This document shows positions 25,366 through 34,453 of a DNA stretch of 64,000 bases, piece by piece (the first letter of the stretch is position 1; each line of letters opens with the position of its first letter). A model generated the notes under the pieces. It worked only from the letters and a program-made list of their open reading frames with translations. It had not been told where the DNA came from and did not search any database. A program made the translations under genes and the position numbers. The stretch is from Streptomyces sp. PsTaAH-137 (GTDB lineage Bacteria; Actinomycetota; Actinomycetes; Streptomycetales; Streptomycetaceae), in the NCBI RefSeq assembly GCF_003259365.1, contig NZ_QLLY01000027.1, forward strand, positions 1 to 64,000, given 5' to 3'.

Positions 25366-25569
25366 TCAGAAGGTCTGCAGGGTGATGAGCGTGATGGTCG
25401 GCGTGTCCTTCGTGGGCTGTACCTCGATGCGGACCCGCTGGCCGGGGCGGAGCAGGCGCAGCCCGCCCGCGTCGAAGGCGTCGGCGTCGAAGGGCACCGG
25501 GGTGCCGTCGTCCAGAAGGACGCTGCCGGAGCGGGTCTCGGGGTCGTACGTGTACGCGGTGGCCTGCAT
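25366..25569 (-). CDS. 67-aa beta-rich protein, function unknown
   Basis: 67 residues, MQATAYTYDPETRSGSVLLDDG at the start and LRLLRPGQRVRIEVQPT in the middle. The pattern of short strands with GSVLLDDGTPVPFD resembles a small OB-fold or cold-shock-like protein, but the RNP motifs are missing. It is downstream of cofC by 26 bp and probably in the same transcript. Confidence 0.75.
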   Translation of the reverse strand: MQATAYTYDPETRSGSVLLDDGTPVPFDADAFDAGGLRLLRPGQRVRIEVQPTKDTPTITLITLQTF

Positions 25570-25595
25570 ACGGGCAGCGTACTCAGCCGGCGCAC

Positions 25596-26231
25596 TCAGT
25601 CGACCAGGAGGAGCCCGGCCGTGACCTTCGCCGTGTGCGGGCCGACCCCGAGGGTCAGCGCCGTCCGCAGGTCGTCGCCGGTGTCCACGTCCTGGCGGAC
25701 CGAGCCGACGCCGTCGAGAGGCAGTTCCACGGCGCCGGACGCACGGTGGCGGGCGCGGGAGGCCGCGCCGAAAGCGGGGAGCAATTCCGTGCCGGGCGCC
25801 GCGGACAACAGGGTGGTGCCGATTCCCGCCGCGTCGGGCAGAAAAGCCCGGGGAAAAGCGGCGGCCGCGGTGAGAACGCGGGCCAATTCCGCGGGGCGCA
25901 GCGACGGCAGATCGGCGTTCAGGGCCGCCAGGGGCGCCCGGGGACGTGTGGCACGTACAACCGTCTCTCCGTGCGCGAGAGCGGCATTGAGGCCCGCCTG
26001 CGGCGTGTCGGGCACGACCAGGGCGCCGAGGCCCGCCAGTTCGCGCCCCGCGCGGGCGTCGTCCGTGACGACCACCACATCGCTCACCGCCGCGCAGGCC
26101 ACCGCGGCGGCCACGGTGTCCTGGGCGAATGCCAGGGCGAGACCGGGCCGCAGGGCGTCGCCGGCCGCGGGCGCGAGCCTGCTTTTGGCACGCACCAACG
26201 GTTTCAGCGGTATCACCAGGGTCCACTGCAC
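25596..26231 (-). CDS. cofC: 2-phospho-L-lactate (phosphoenolpyruvate) guanylyltransferase
   Basis: 211 residues from GTG at 26231 (MQWTLVIPLKPLVRAKSRLAP), the usual CofC start with a nucleotidyltransferase loop IPLKPLxxAKSRL. Also DVVVVTDDARAG, LNADLPSLRP and a C-terminal VRQDVDTGDDL. The enzyme activates phospholactate or phosphoenolpyruvate with GTP for coenzyme F420 synthesis. No other F420 gene is in the window. No ribosome site is visible; ACAATA just upstream of the GTG suggests a leaderless message. Confidence 0.9.
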   Translation of the reverse strand: MQWTLVIPLKPLVRAKSRLAPAAGDALRPGLALAFAQDTVAAAVACAAVSDVVVVTDDARAGRELAGLGALVVPDTPQAGLNAALAHGETVVRATRPRAPLAALNADLPSLRPAELARVLTAAAAFPRAFLPDAAGIGTTLLSAAPGTELLPAFGAASRARHRASGAVELPLDGVGSVRQDVDTGDDLRTALTLGVGPHTAKVTAGLLLVD

Positions 26232-26367
26232 GCGCCTATTGTGACCTGTGCATGAGGTGCGCCCGTTCGGGCGGGCGTACGGTGTTCTCGACAGACCAGT
26301 GGCCCGGGGCGACACTTGTGCGGCTCCGCCAGCCCCTGCCTGCATGGTCCTAGAGGAAGGTGTCCGA

Positions 26368-27204
26368 GTGTCCCGCCGCAGAATCGGCTTCTGGTACCGC
26401 TTCGCTGCGGTCCTGTGCAAACCGCCGCTGGTGGTTCTGTTCAAGCGGGACTGGCGCGGAATGGAGAACATTCCTGCCGACGGCGGATTTATCACCGCGG
26501 TGAACCACAATTCGCATCTGGACCCGTTCCTCTACGCGCACTTTCAGTACAACACGGGACGAGTCCCGCGTTTCCTCGCCAAGCACGGCCTCTTCAAGAA
26601 GGGGTTCGTCGGTGCCGCGATGCGGGGCACCGGGCAGATTCCCGTCTATCGCGAGTCCACGAACGCACTGAGCGCGTTCCGTGCCGCGATCGACGCCGTG
26701 GAGCGCGGGGAGTGCGTGGCCTTCTATCCGGAGGGAACGCTCACCCGGGATCCCGAACTGTGGCCGATGACCGGTAAGACCGGAGTCGCACGGGTGGCCC
26801 TGCAGACGAAATGCCCGGTGATTCCCGTGGGCCAGTGGGGGGCCACCGACGCACTGGCGCCCTATGCGAAGAAGCCGCACTTCTTCCCCCGTAAGACCCA
26901 CCATGTCCTCGCGGGTGAACCCGTCGATCTGACGGCTTTCTACGACAAAGAGATCACGCCGGATCTGCTCAAGGAGGCGACCGAGGTCATCATGACCGCG
27001 ATCACCGCCGAGGTGGAGCACCTGCGCGGCGAGAAGGCTCCGCCGAAGCGGTACGACCCGCGTGAGGCGCGCATCGCGCAGCGTCGCAAGCTGCAGGACG
27101 GTGACCGGTCGCAGGACGGCGACACCGTCCAGGACCGCGACAAGTCGCAGGCGAGCAGCGGGAGTTCGGCATCAGGCGGTACGACGGAGGAGAGCAGCAA
27201 GTGA
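26368..27204 (+). CDS. plsC: 1-acyl-sn-glycerol-3-phosphate acyltransferase
   Basis: 278 residues from GTG at 26368, with AGGAAGG 7 nt upstream. PlsC motifs: NHNSHLDPF (HX4D catalytic), then VPRFLAK, FYPEGTLT and VIPVGQWG. It adds the second acyl chain to make phosphatidic acid at the inner face of the membrane. The last 40 residues are a charged, disordered tail with QDGD/QDRD units. The stop overlaps the gpsA start by 4 bp, which couples acylation to glycerol-3-phosphate supply. Confidence 0.94.
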   Translation: MSRRRIGFWYRFAAVLCKPPLVVLFKRDWRGMENIPADGGFITAVNHNSHLDPFLYAHFQYNTGRVPRFLAKHGLFKKGFVGAAMRGTGQIPVYRESTNALSAFRAAIDAVERGECVAFYPEGTLTRDPELWPMTGKTGVARVALQTKCPVIPVGQWGATDALAPYAKKPHFFPRKTHHVLAGEPVDLTAFYDKEITPDLLKEATEVIMTAITAEVEHLRGEKAPPKRYDPREARIAQRRKLQDGDRSQDGDTVQDRDKSQASSGSSASGGTTEESSK

Positions 27205-28211
27205 CCCGACCCGTGAAGGCCGCCGTCTTCGGGACCGGTTCCTGGGGCACGGCGTTCGGCATGGTGCTGGCGGACGCGGGGTGCGATGTCACGCTGTGGG
27301 GCCGCCGCGCCGAGCTCGCCGAGGCCATCAACTCCACCCGCATGAACCCGGATTACCTGCCCGGTGTGGAACTCCCGGCGAACGTGCGGGCGACGGCGGA
27401 CGCCGCCGAGGCCGCCGCGGACGCCGATTTCACGGTGCTCGCGGTGCCGTCGCAGACCCTGCGGGAGAACCTCGCGGACTGGGCGCCGCTGCTGGCTCCC
27501 GACACCGTGCTCGTCTCGCTCATGAAGGGTGTCGAGCTCGGCTCGGCGATGCGCATGAGCGAGGTCATCGCCGATGTCGCGAAGGTGCCGCAGGAGCGGA
27601 TCGCGATCGTGACCGGGCCGAACCTCGCCCGGGAGATCGCCGCCCGGCAGCCCGCCGCCGCGGTGGTCGCCTGCCGCGACGAAGCGGTTGCCCAGCGCCT
27701 CCAAGTCGCTTGCCACACCCCGTACTTCAGGCCCTACACCAACACCGACGTGGTCGGCTGCGAACTCGGCGGCGCGGTCAAGAACGTCATCGGGCTCGCC
27801 GTCGGCATCGCGGACGGCATGGGCCTGGGGGACAACACCAAGGGGTCGCTCATCACGCGCGGGCTCGCCGAGACGACCCGGCTCGGCCTCGCCATGGGCG
27901 CCGACCCGCTCACCTTCTCCGGCCTCGCCGGACTCGGTGACCTGGTGGCCACCTGCTCCTCCCCGCTGTCGCGCAACCACACCTTCGGCACCAACCTCGG
28001 CAAGGGCATGACGCTGGAGGAGACCATCGCGGTCACCAAGCAGACCGCCGAGGGCGTCAAGTCCTGCGAGTCCGTGCTGGAACTGGCGCGCCGCCACGGC
28101 GTCGACATGCCGATCACGGAGACCGTCGTCGCGATCGTCCACGAGGGCAAGCCGCCGGTGGTCGCCGTCAAGGAGCTGATGTCGCGCTCCGCCAAGCCCG
28201 AACGACGCTGA
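27201..28211 (+). CDS. gpsA: NAD(P)H-dependent glycerol-3-phosphate dehydrogenase
   Basis: 336 residues. Rossmann motif FGTGSWGTAFGMVLADAG near the N-terminus; catalytic Lys in CELGGAVKNVIGLAVGIADGM; GLGDLVATCSSPLSRNHTFG. It reduces dihydroxyacetone phosphate to sn-glycerol-3-phosphate for phospholipids. GTG start overlapping plsC. An 81-bp gap separates it from ddl. Confidence 0.96.
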   Translation: MTRPVKAAVFGTGSWGTAFGMVLADAGCDVTLWGRRAELAEAINSTRMNPDYLPGVELPANVRATADAAEAAADADFTVLAVPSQTLRENLADWAPLLAPDTVLVSLMKGVELGSAMRMSEVIADVAKVPQERIAIVTGPNLAREIAARQPAAAVVACRDEAVAQRLQVACHTPYFRPYTNTDVVGCELGGAVKNVIGLAVGIADGMGLGDNTKGSLITRGLAETTRLGLAMGADPLTFSGLAGLGDLVATCSSPLSRNHTFGTNLGKGMTLEETIAVTKQTAEGVKSCESVLELARRHGVDMPITETVVAIVHEGKPPVVAVKELMSRSAKPERR

Positions 28212-28292
28212 GCGACGGCCCGCGGGCCGCGCCACGACCTGGCCTCCGGGGGCGCTGACTCTCGTAGTACCAGCAGGTACGCTCAACGCGAT

Positions 28293-29486
28293 ATGAGCAG
28301 CGAGAACCTTCCCCAGAGCCCCGCGTCCACCGCGTCCTCGGGCGCCTCGCCGGACGCTTCGTCGACCGGGCAGAAGCCGCGGGTCGCCGTGGTCTTCGGC
28401 GGCCGCAGCTCCGAGCACGGGGTCTCCGTCGTCACGGCGGGCGCCGTGCTCCGCGCGATCGACCGCTCCAAGTACGACGTCCTGCCGATCGGCATCACGC
28501 GCGAGGGCCGTTGGGCGCTGACCGCGGACGACCCCGAGCGGATGGCGATCAGCGACCGGCGGGTCCCGGACGTAGCGGACCTCGCCGAGTCGCCCGAGGG
28601 CGGCGTGGTGCTCCCGGTCGACCCGTCGTCGCGCGAGGTCGTCTACACCGAGCCCGGCTCCGTGCCCAAGGCGCTCGGCGACGTGGACGTGGTCTTCCCG
28701 GTGCTGCACGGCCCGTACGGCGAGGACGGCACGCTCCAGGGGCTCCTGGACCTGTCCGGGACGCCGTACGTGGGCTGTGGTGTGCTCTCCTCGGCCGTCG
28801 GCCAGGACAAGGAGTACATGAAGCGGATCTTCACCTCCTTCGGGCTGAAGGTCGGCCCGTATCTGGTGATCCGGCCGCGCGAGTGGGAGCGTGAGCAGGA
28901 GGGCGCCCGCCGCCGCGTCGCCGACTTCGTGGGCGAGCACGGGTGGCCGCTCTTCGTGAAGCCCGCGCGGGCCGGCTCGTCGTTCGGCATCACCAAGGTC
29001 GAGTCCTTCGACGGCTTCGACGAGGCGATGGAGACGGCGCGCGCCCACGACCCGAAGGTCATCATCGAGGCGGGCATCGTCGGGCGCGAGATCGAGTGCG
29101 GTGTCCTGGAGTTCGAGGACGGGCCGCGCGCCTCGGTCCCGGCCGAGATCCCGCCGGTGCAGGCGCACGACTTCTACGACTTCGAGGCCAAGTACATCGA
29201 CTCCGCGACCGGGCTCGTGCCCGCGCCGCTGACCGATGAGGAGACGGCCGAGGTGCGGCGGCTCGCCGTCGAGGCGTTCGAGGCGGTGTCCTGCGAGGGG
29301 ATCGTCCGCGCGGACTTCTTCCTCACGGAGGACGGGGAGTTCGTGATCAACGAGATCAACACCCTGCCCGGCTTCACCCCGATCTCCATGTACCCGCGCA
29401 TGTGGCAGGAGACCGGCGTCAGCTACCCGGAGCTGGTGGACAAGCTCCTCCAGGCCGCGCTGCGCCGCTCGACGGGCCTGCGGTAG
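28293..29486 (+). CDS. ddlA: D-alanine--D-alanine ligase
   Basis: 397 residues. ATP-grasp ligase: VVFGGRSSEHGVSVVTA, HGPYGEDGTLQGLL, FVKPARAGSSFGITKV and FLTEDGEFVINEINTLPGFTPISMYP. It makes the D-Ala-D-Ala dipeptide for peptidoglycan in the cytoplasm. A Ser/Ala-rich extension of ~30 residues precedes the fold. It follows gpsA, so lipid and wall precursor genes are clustered. Confidence 0.95.
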   Translation: MSSENLPQSPASTASSGASPDASSTGQKPRVAVVFGGRSSEHGVSVVTAGAVLRAIDRSKYDVLPIGITREGRWALTADDPERMAISDRRVPDVADLAESPEGGVVLPVDPSSREVVYTEPGSVPKALGDVDVVFPVLHGPYGEDGTLQGLLDLSGTPYVGCGVLSSAVGQDKEYMKRIFTSFGLKVGPYLVIRPREWEREQEGARRRVADFVGEHGWPLFVKPARAGSSFGITKVESFDGFDEAMETARAHDPKVIIEAGIVGREIECGVLEFEDGPRASVPAEIPPVQAHDFYDFEAKYIDSATGLVPAPLTDEETAEVRRLAVEAFEAVSCEGIVRADFFLTEDGEFVINEINTLPGFTPISMYPRMWQETGVSYPELVDKLLQAALRRSTGLR

Positions 29487-29508
29487 GCGGATCCGGGCGA
29501 CACCCGCT

Positions 29509-30030
29509 CTAGTCGGCGATCCCCTTGGGGATCGCCTTCTTGATGGGCCCGGCCAGGTCGACCAGCGGACCCGCGCCGCCCCGGGCGACCTGGTCCTTGG
29601 GGATCGTCACCTCGATGTAGGCGAGGCGGCTGCCCGTCGTCATCCGCTGCGCGCCGCCGTCGAGTTCCTCGACGATCCACTCCACGCCGTTGATGGTCGC
29701 CGGGTTGCTGTCGTTGTCGGCTGCCGCGTCGGGCCAGGGCACACCGCAGCGCAGTATGATCGCGGGGCTTCCCCACGCCGCGGTGAGCTCGGAACTCGGT
29801 TCGGGATCGTTGCGATCGAGTCCGTCGAGCTTCTGCGGCAGCACCTCGTCCAGGTTCCGGCACAGCTTCGCGACCGACGCCTCCGGCGTGGGAACCGCGG
29901 CCTCAGGAGCATCGTCCGTCGTGGAACACCCTGCGACGGCGGCGACCAGCAACGACAGTGCGGGTGCCCCGACAAGAACGCGGTGGACGCGGCCAGGACG
30001 GCGCCGGTGACGGAAAGAGTTCACCGGCAC
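29509..30030 (-). CDS. DUF3515 lipoprotein
   Basis: 173 residues. N-terminal signal with lipobox VAGC (Cys at about residue 35), so it is a membrane-anchored lipoprotein. The DUF3515 part follows: LCRNLDEVLPQKLDGL, ILRCGVPWP, VEWIVEELDGG and YIEVTIPKDQ. Function unknown; it is a conserved actinobacterial neighbour of ddl and thiL. It ends 22 bp from the ddl stop. Confidence 0.88.
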   Translation of the reverse strand: MPVNSFRHRRRPGRVHRVLVGAPALSLLVAAVAGCSTTDDAPEAAVPTPEASVAKLCRNLDEVLPQKLDGLDRNDPEPSSELTAAWGSPAIILRCGVPWPDAAADNDSNPATINGVEWIVEELDGGAQRMTTGSRLAYIEVTIPKDQVARGGAGPLVDLAGPIKKAIPKGIAD

Positions 30031-30044
30031 AGGGTAGACGGGGG

Positions 30045-30278
30045 CTACAGGTGGACGACCGGGCAGGTCAGGGTGCGCGTGATGCCGTCCACTTGCTGGA
30101 CCTTGGCGACCACCATGCGACCCAGTTCGTCGACGGTGTCCGCTTGCGCGCGCACGATCACGTCGTAGGGGCCGGTGACGTCCTCGGCCTGGATGACTCC
30201 CGGAATCTTGCCGATCAGCTCGGCGACGGTCGACGCCTTGCCGACTTCGGTCTGGATCAGGATGTACGCCTGTACCAC
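30045..30278 (-). CDS. stand-alone Lrp/AsnC ligand-binding (RAM) domain protein
   Basis: 77 residues from GTG at 30278, with GGAGG 4 nt upstream. The whole protein is an Lrp/AsnC RAM domain (VQAYILIQTEVGKASTVAELIGKIPGV, then VTGPYDVIVRAQADTVDEL). No helix-turn-helix is present, so it cannot bind DNA by itself; such proteins may form rings with full-length Lrp-type regulators or sense amino acids. It lies 14 bp upstream of the DUF3515 gene's stop side in a separate unit. Confidence 0.9.
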   Translation of the reverse strand: MVQAYILIQTEVGKASTVAELIGKIPGVIQAEDVTGPYDVIVRAQADTVDELGRMVVAKVQQVDGITRTLTCPVVHL

Positions 30279-30966
30279 GGAACCTCCAGGGCGGCCACGA
30301 GGATCATGTGGGGAGAAGGGACGCCACGGTATCGCGTCACCGCTCGTCGCGGGGAGACCCGGGGCGGCTGTGGCGCACTCGCCGGATACGGGCCGGGAGA
30401 ACGCGGGATCGCAGCCGGTCGTCGGGGCGGCTCCTCGGGAAGAGCGAAGGAAGCGGAAGGCATGGCCGTGGGGGCCTCTGCGGGCGTGACCGTGGGAGCC
30501 GCGGCGGACGCCGCCCGAGTCGGCGGGGCCGCGGAAACGCCCGCGGGCGCACCCCTGATGCAAACGGTACCCAGGACGCGGGCGCCCCGCGACCGCGCGC
30601 CGAGCGGTGGGGTGGGCCGTCGGACGCTGACCGGTGGCTCCGCCGTGAGGGAGCCGGGGACGGGCGGGGAGGCGCGGAACATCGGGCGCGAGGTGAATCC
30701 CGGGGGCGAGGTGAACCTCGGGGGCGCAGTGGCGCGTGTCGGGGGAGTGGGGGCGGGCGCCATAAGGACGGGCGTCGTGCCGATCAGTGGCGCAAGGACT
30801 GCCGGTGCGGGGACGGTCGCCGTGAGGCGGGCGGCGTTGAGATGGTTGTGAAGGGGGCGGGCGGCGTACGGATGGCCGGCCCTGGGATGGTTCGGGATCG
30901 TGAGTGGGTCGGGGCGGAGCCGGCATCGGGCCGGGAACCGGTCGGAACAGAAAGGGCAGCACGCAC
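30279..30966. other. 688-bp region without a supported gene
   Basis: GC-rich, repetitive in glycine/proline-type codons in several frames (e.g. GGCGAGGTGAA near 30690 and 30710). Open frames on both strands are Pro/Arg/Gly-rich and lack third-position bias or a ribosome site. It should hold promoters for the RAM gene (minus) and thiL (plus), but none is clear. Confidence 0.45.
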
Positions 30967-31959
30967 ATGAAGGGCACCGTCGGCGAGCTGGGGGAGTTCG
31001 GCCTCATCAGAGAGCTGACCTCACGGCTCACCACCACTCCGGCCGTACGGATCGGCCCCGGTGACGACGCCGCCGTGGTCGCGGCACCGGACCGCAGGGT
31101 CGTCGCCAGCACCGACGTCCTGCTGGAGAACCGGCACTTCAGGCGCGACTGGTCCACGGCGTACGACGTCGGCCGCAAGGCCGCCGCCCAGAACCTCGCC
31201 GACATCGCCGCCATGGGCGCCGTGCCCACCGCGCTGCTCCTCGGCCTGGTGGTCCCGGCCGAACTGCCGGCGTCCTGGCCCTCGGAACTCATGGACGGAC
31301 TGCGCGACGAGTGCCAGGTGGCGGGCGCCGCCGTCGTCGGCGGTGACGTGGTGCGCGGCGACACGATCACCATCGCCATCACCGCCCTCGGCGATCTGCG
31401 CAACCACGACCCGGTGACCCGGGCCGGCGCCCAGCCCGGCGACGTCGTCGCCGTCACCGGCTGGCTCGGCTGGTCCGCGGCCGGATACGCCGTGCTCTCC
31501 CGGGGCTTCCGCTCCCCGCGCGCCTTCGTCGAGGCGCACCGCAGGCCCGAGCCCCCGTACGACGCCGGGCCCGCCGCGGCCGGGCTCGGTGCCACCGCCA
31601 TGTGCGACGTGAGCGACGGGCTCATCGCCGACCTGGGCCACATCGCCGAGGCCAGCAAGTGCCGCATCGACATCACGTCCGCCAACGTGGACGTGCCGTC
31701 CCAGATGAAGGACATCGGCCAGGCCGTCGGCGTGGACCCGCTCCAGTGGGTGCTCACCGGGGGAGAGGACCACGCGATCGTGGCCACCTTCCCGAAGGAC
31801 GTGAAGCTGCCGGCCCGCTGGAAGGTGATCGGTGAGGTCCTCAACCCCTCGGCCCTGCCCCAGGTGACCGTCGATGGAGCGCCCTGGACCAGCACGGGTG
31901 GCTGGGACCACTTCGGGGACGGCCTCTCCGGCGGCTTCGGCGGGGAGATCGAGTCATGA
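30967..31959 (+). CDS. thiL: thiamine-monophosphate kinase
   Basis: 330 residues from ATG at 30967 (MKGTVGELGEFGLI). AIR-synthase-like fold: IGPGDDAAVVAAP, DVLLENRHFRRDW, AAQNLADIAAMGA, GDVVRGD and MCDVSDGLIADLGHIA. It phosphorylates thiamine phosphate to the active diphosphate. The last bases overlap thiD (ATGA), so the two thiamine genes are coupled. Confidence 0.95.
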   Translation: MKGTVGELGEFGLIRELTSRLTTTPAVRIGPGDDAAVVAAPDRRVVASTDVLLENRHFRRDWSTAYDVGRKAAAQNLADIAAMGAVPTALLLGLVVPAELPASWPSELMDGLRDECQVAGAAVVGGDVVRGDTITIAITALGDLRNHDPVTRAGAQPGDVVAVTGWLGWSAAGYAVLSRGFRSPRAFVEAHRRPEPPYDAGPAAAGLGATAMCDVSDGLIADLGHIAEASKCRIDITSANVDVPSQMKDIGQAVGVDPLQWVLTGGEDHAIVATFPKDVKLPARWKVIGEVLNPSALPQVTVDGAPWTSTGGWDHFGDGLSGGFGGEIES

Positions 31960-32867
31960 GCGCCGATGCCGCTCGGCCGGTGCGGGTGCTGACCGTCGCC
32001 GGGTCCGACTCCGGGGGCGGCGCCGGTATCCAGGCCGACCTGAAGACCATGCTGGCGCTCGGCACCCACGGCATGAGCGTCATCGCCGCCGTCACCGCGC
32101 AGAACTCCCTCGGTGTGCAGGGTGCCTGGGAGCTTCCGGTGGAAGCGGTGCGTGCCCAGTACCGCAGTGTCGTCGACGACATCGGTGTGCAGGCCGTCAA
32201 GACCGGGATGCTGGCCTCTCCGGAACTCGTCGAGTGCGTCGCCGAGTTGCTGGCCGGCACCGATGCGCCGGTCGTCGTCGACCCGGTCGGCGTCTCCAAG
32301 CACGGGGACGCGCTGCTCGCCGCCTCGGCACTGGACGCCGTCCGCACCAAGCTGCTGCCGACCGCCACCGTGGCGACCCCCAACCTCGACGAGGTCGCAC
32401 AACTCACCGGCGTCCACGTGGAGTCGGAGTCGGAGATGCGCAGGGCCGCTGCGGCTGTGCTCGCCTTCGGACCGCGATGGGTGGTCATCAAGGGGGGACA
32501 TCTGGGCTCCGGTGGTTCAGGGGCTGGGACGGAGTTGTCTGATGCGGAGGCCGGTGGCTCGACGCCCCGTGGCCCAGGGGGCGGCTCCGCGGAGGCCGTG
32601 GACCTGCTGACGGACGGGACCGAGGAGCACTGGCTGCGCGCTCCGCGCCACGACAACCGCCACACGCACGGCACGGGCTGCACCCTCGCCTCCGCGATCG
32701 CGGCCCAGCTGGCCAAGGGGCAGTCGGTGCCCGAGGCCGTGCGCGCGGCCAAGGAGTACGTGACCGGGGCGATCGCCGCCGGGTTCGCGCTGGGCGACGG
32801 CATCGGGCCCGTGGATCACGGGTGGCGGTTCAGGGCAGTGGGGGCCGACTCTCCCGCCAGGCCGTAG
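31956..32867 (+). CDS. thiD: hydroxymethylpyrimidine (phosphate) kinase
   Basis: 303 residues. Ribokinase fold: LTVAGSDSGGGAGIQADLKTM, TAQNSLGVQG, VDPVGVSKHGDALL, ATPNLDEVAQLTG and HTHGTGCTLASAIAAQLAKG. Makes HMP diphosphate for thiamine synthesis. A ~30-residue Gly/Ser-rich insertion (SGGSGAGTELSDAEAG) sits before VDLLTDG. The 3' end overlaps the convergent monooxygenase gene by 52 bp. Confidence 0.94.
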   Translation: MSADAARPVRVLTVAGSDSGGGAGIQADLKTMLALGTHGMSVIAAVTAQNSLGVQGAWELPVEAVRAQYRSVVDDIGVQAVKTGMLASPELVECVAELLAGTDAPVVVDPVGVSKHGDALLAASALDAVRTKLLPTATVATPNLDEVAQLTGVHVESESEMRRAAAAVLAFGPRWVVIKGGHLGSGGSGAGTELSDAEAGGSTPRGPGGGSAEAVDLLTDGTEEHWLRAPRHDNRHTHGTGCTLASAIAAQLAKGQSVPEAVRAAKEYVTGAIAAGFALGDGIGPVDHGWRFRAVGADSPARP

Positions 32868-34195
32868 TCCTTCAGGACCAGAGCGCTCGCGGCCTTCTCG
32901 GTCAGGCGCTTGAAGAAGCCCGCCAGGAAGCGTGAGCTGAGCATCCGGTACGCCCGGTCACGGCTGCGGATCTTCCTCTCGGTCGGCGGGGCGAAGAACG
33001 GGCCCGCGTTGCCGGATATCTTCTGGCAGCCCTTCGCGTACTTCGTGATCTCCGCTTCGTAGGCAGCGAACGCGGTGCGGTGGTCGCCCCGTGCCGCCAC
33101 CAGCTCGCCCGCCAGGACGTACGCCGACACCAGCGCCGTGCCGGTTCCTATGCCGCCCATCGTGGCTCCGTACCCCGCGTCGCCGAGCAGGATCACACGG
33201 CCCTTGGAAAGCCGGTCCATGTGGATCTGGGCGATCGAGTCGAAGTACAGGTCGTCCGCGGTGTCGAGAGCGGCGATCATCTCCTCCACGTGCGGCCAGG
33301 CCATGCCGCGCAGCTTGTCGGCGACGATCCGCTTCAGCTGAGCGCTGTCCCGGCGGTCGTACGCGAGCTGCTCCGACTCGAAGACGATGCCCGCGCCGGC
33401 CCGGTCGGGGGCGCCGTCGTAGTTGCTGATCATCGCGGTGCGGCCGGGCTCGGTGTACAGGCGGGCCGTGCGGTCCAGGCCCAGATGGTTGGGCATGTCG
33501 AACCCGGCGACGTAGTAGCCGAAGAAGCGCAGGTACCGCGACTCGTCGCCGAAGACGAGCCGGCGCGTGTGCGAGTGCAGGCCGTCCGCGCCGACGACCA
33601 GGTCGAAGGTGCGGGGAGCGCCGTGGTCGAAGGTGATGTCGACTCCCGTGGCGGACTCGGTGAGCGAGGCTATCGAGTCGCCGAAGACGTACTCGACCGT
33701 GTTCTTCGTGCGCTCGTAGAGAAGCTCGGAGAGGTCGCCCCGGAACACCTCGACGTCGCCGCTCATCAGGTGCGCGGGCAGGTCCACCCGGTCGGTGTCG
33801 TCGGCGTTCACGATGGTCTGGCGGCCCATGTCGGTCTGGATGCGGTGCAGGTCGTCCCAGATGCCCATGCGGGTCAGGACGGTGCGGTGGACGTCACCGC
33901 GGAAGTCAACCGCGAAGCCACCCTCGCGCAGCGCCGCCGCCTTCTCGACGACCGTGACGCGGGCGCCCTGGCGGGAGAGCCAGAAGGCGATCGCGGGCCC
34001 GGCGACGCTGGCGCCGGAGACCAGGACGTCGAGGTGGGCGAGGGAGTCGGTGGTGTGGGGTTCAGTGGTGTGGGGATCAGTGGTGTGTGGTTCGGTGGCG
34101 CGGGACTCGTCGGTGTGGGCGGTGTCCGTGTGAGCTGCAAGGTCGGTGTGGATGGTGCCCGTGTGAGCTGCGGTGTCGTGCGTCTGCTTCGTCAT
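32816..34195 (-). CDS. FAD-dependent monooxygenase
   Basis: 459 residues. After a low-complexity start (residues 1-52, His/Thr-rich with TEPHTTDP units) comes a p-hydroxybenzoate-hydroxylase-type flavoprotein: DVLVSGASVAGPAIAFWLSRQGARV (FAD Rossmann), DLVVGADGLHSHTRR (DG motif) and GRVILLGDAGYGATMGGIGTG (second FAD motif). Such enzymes hydroxylate aromatic or polyketide-like molecules or inactivate drugs such as tetracyclines and rifamycins; the substrate is unknown. Its end overlaps thiD by 52 bp. A heptamer array lies upstream, next to a SARP gene. Confidence 0.9.
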   Translation of the reverse strand: MTKQTHDTAAHTGTIHTDLAAHTDTAHTDESRATEPHTTDPHTTEPHTTDSLAHLDVLVSGASVAGPAIAFWLSRQGARVTVVEKAAALREGGFAVDFRGDVHRTVLTRMGIWDDLHRIQTDMGRQTIVNADDTDRVDLPAHLMSGDVEVFRGDLSELLYERTKNTVEYVFGDSIASLTESATGVDITFDHGAPRTFDLVVGADGLHSHTRRLVFGDESRYLRFFGYYVAGFDMPNHLGLDRTARLYTEPGRTAMISNYDGAPDRAGAGIVFESEQLAYDRRDSAQLKRIVADKLRGMAWPHVEEMIAALDTADDLYFDSIAQIHMDRLSKGRVILLGDAGYGATMGGIGTGTALVSAYVLAGELVAARGDHRTAFAAYEAEITKYAKGCQKISGNAGPFFAPPTERKIRSRDRAYRMLSSRFLAGFFKRLTEKAASALVLKDYGLAGESAPTALNRHP

Positions 34196-34279
34196 GGCAG
34201 TGAGCTTGCGGCCGGGCGCTTACCGTTCGCTGACCGCTTGCTGACCGTGCCTTACCGGCTGCTGACCGTCGGCAATGTG

Positions 34280-34380
<101 letters not shown>

Positions 34381-34453
34381 GGGGCCGCAGACTGACGGCC
34401 GCGCCGAGACGCCCTCCCACGCTCAACCAGGGCGGCCCGAAGGCACCGCGGCG

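Noticed and set aside
30257..30763. 168-codon Pro/Ala-rich frame on the minus strand
   Set aside because: Low complexity, no ribosome site and no third-position bias; expected by chance in GC-rich DNA.
30279..30966. TPP riboswitch before thiL
   Set aside because: No THI-box core was recognised, and the genes present are kinases of the salvage/final steps, which often lack it.
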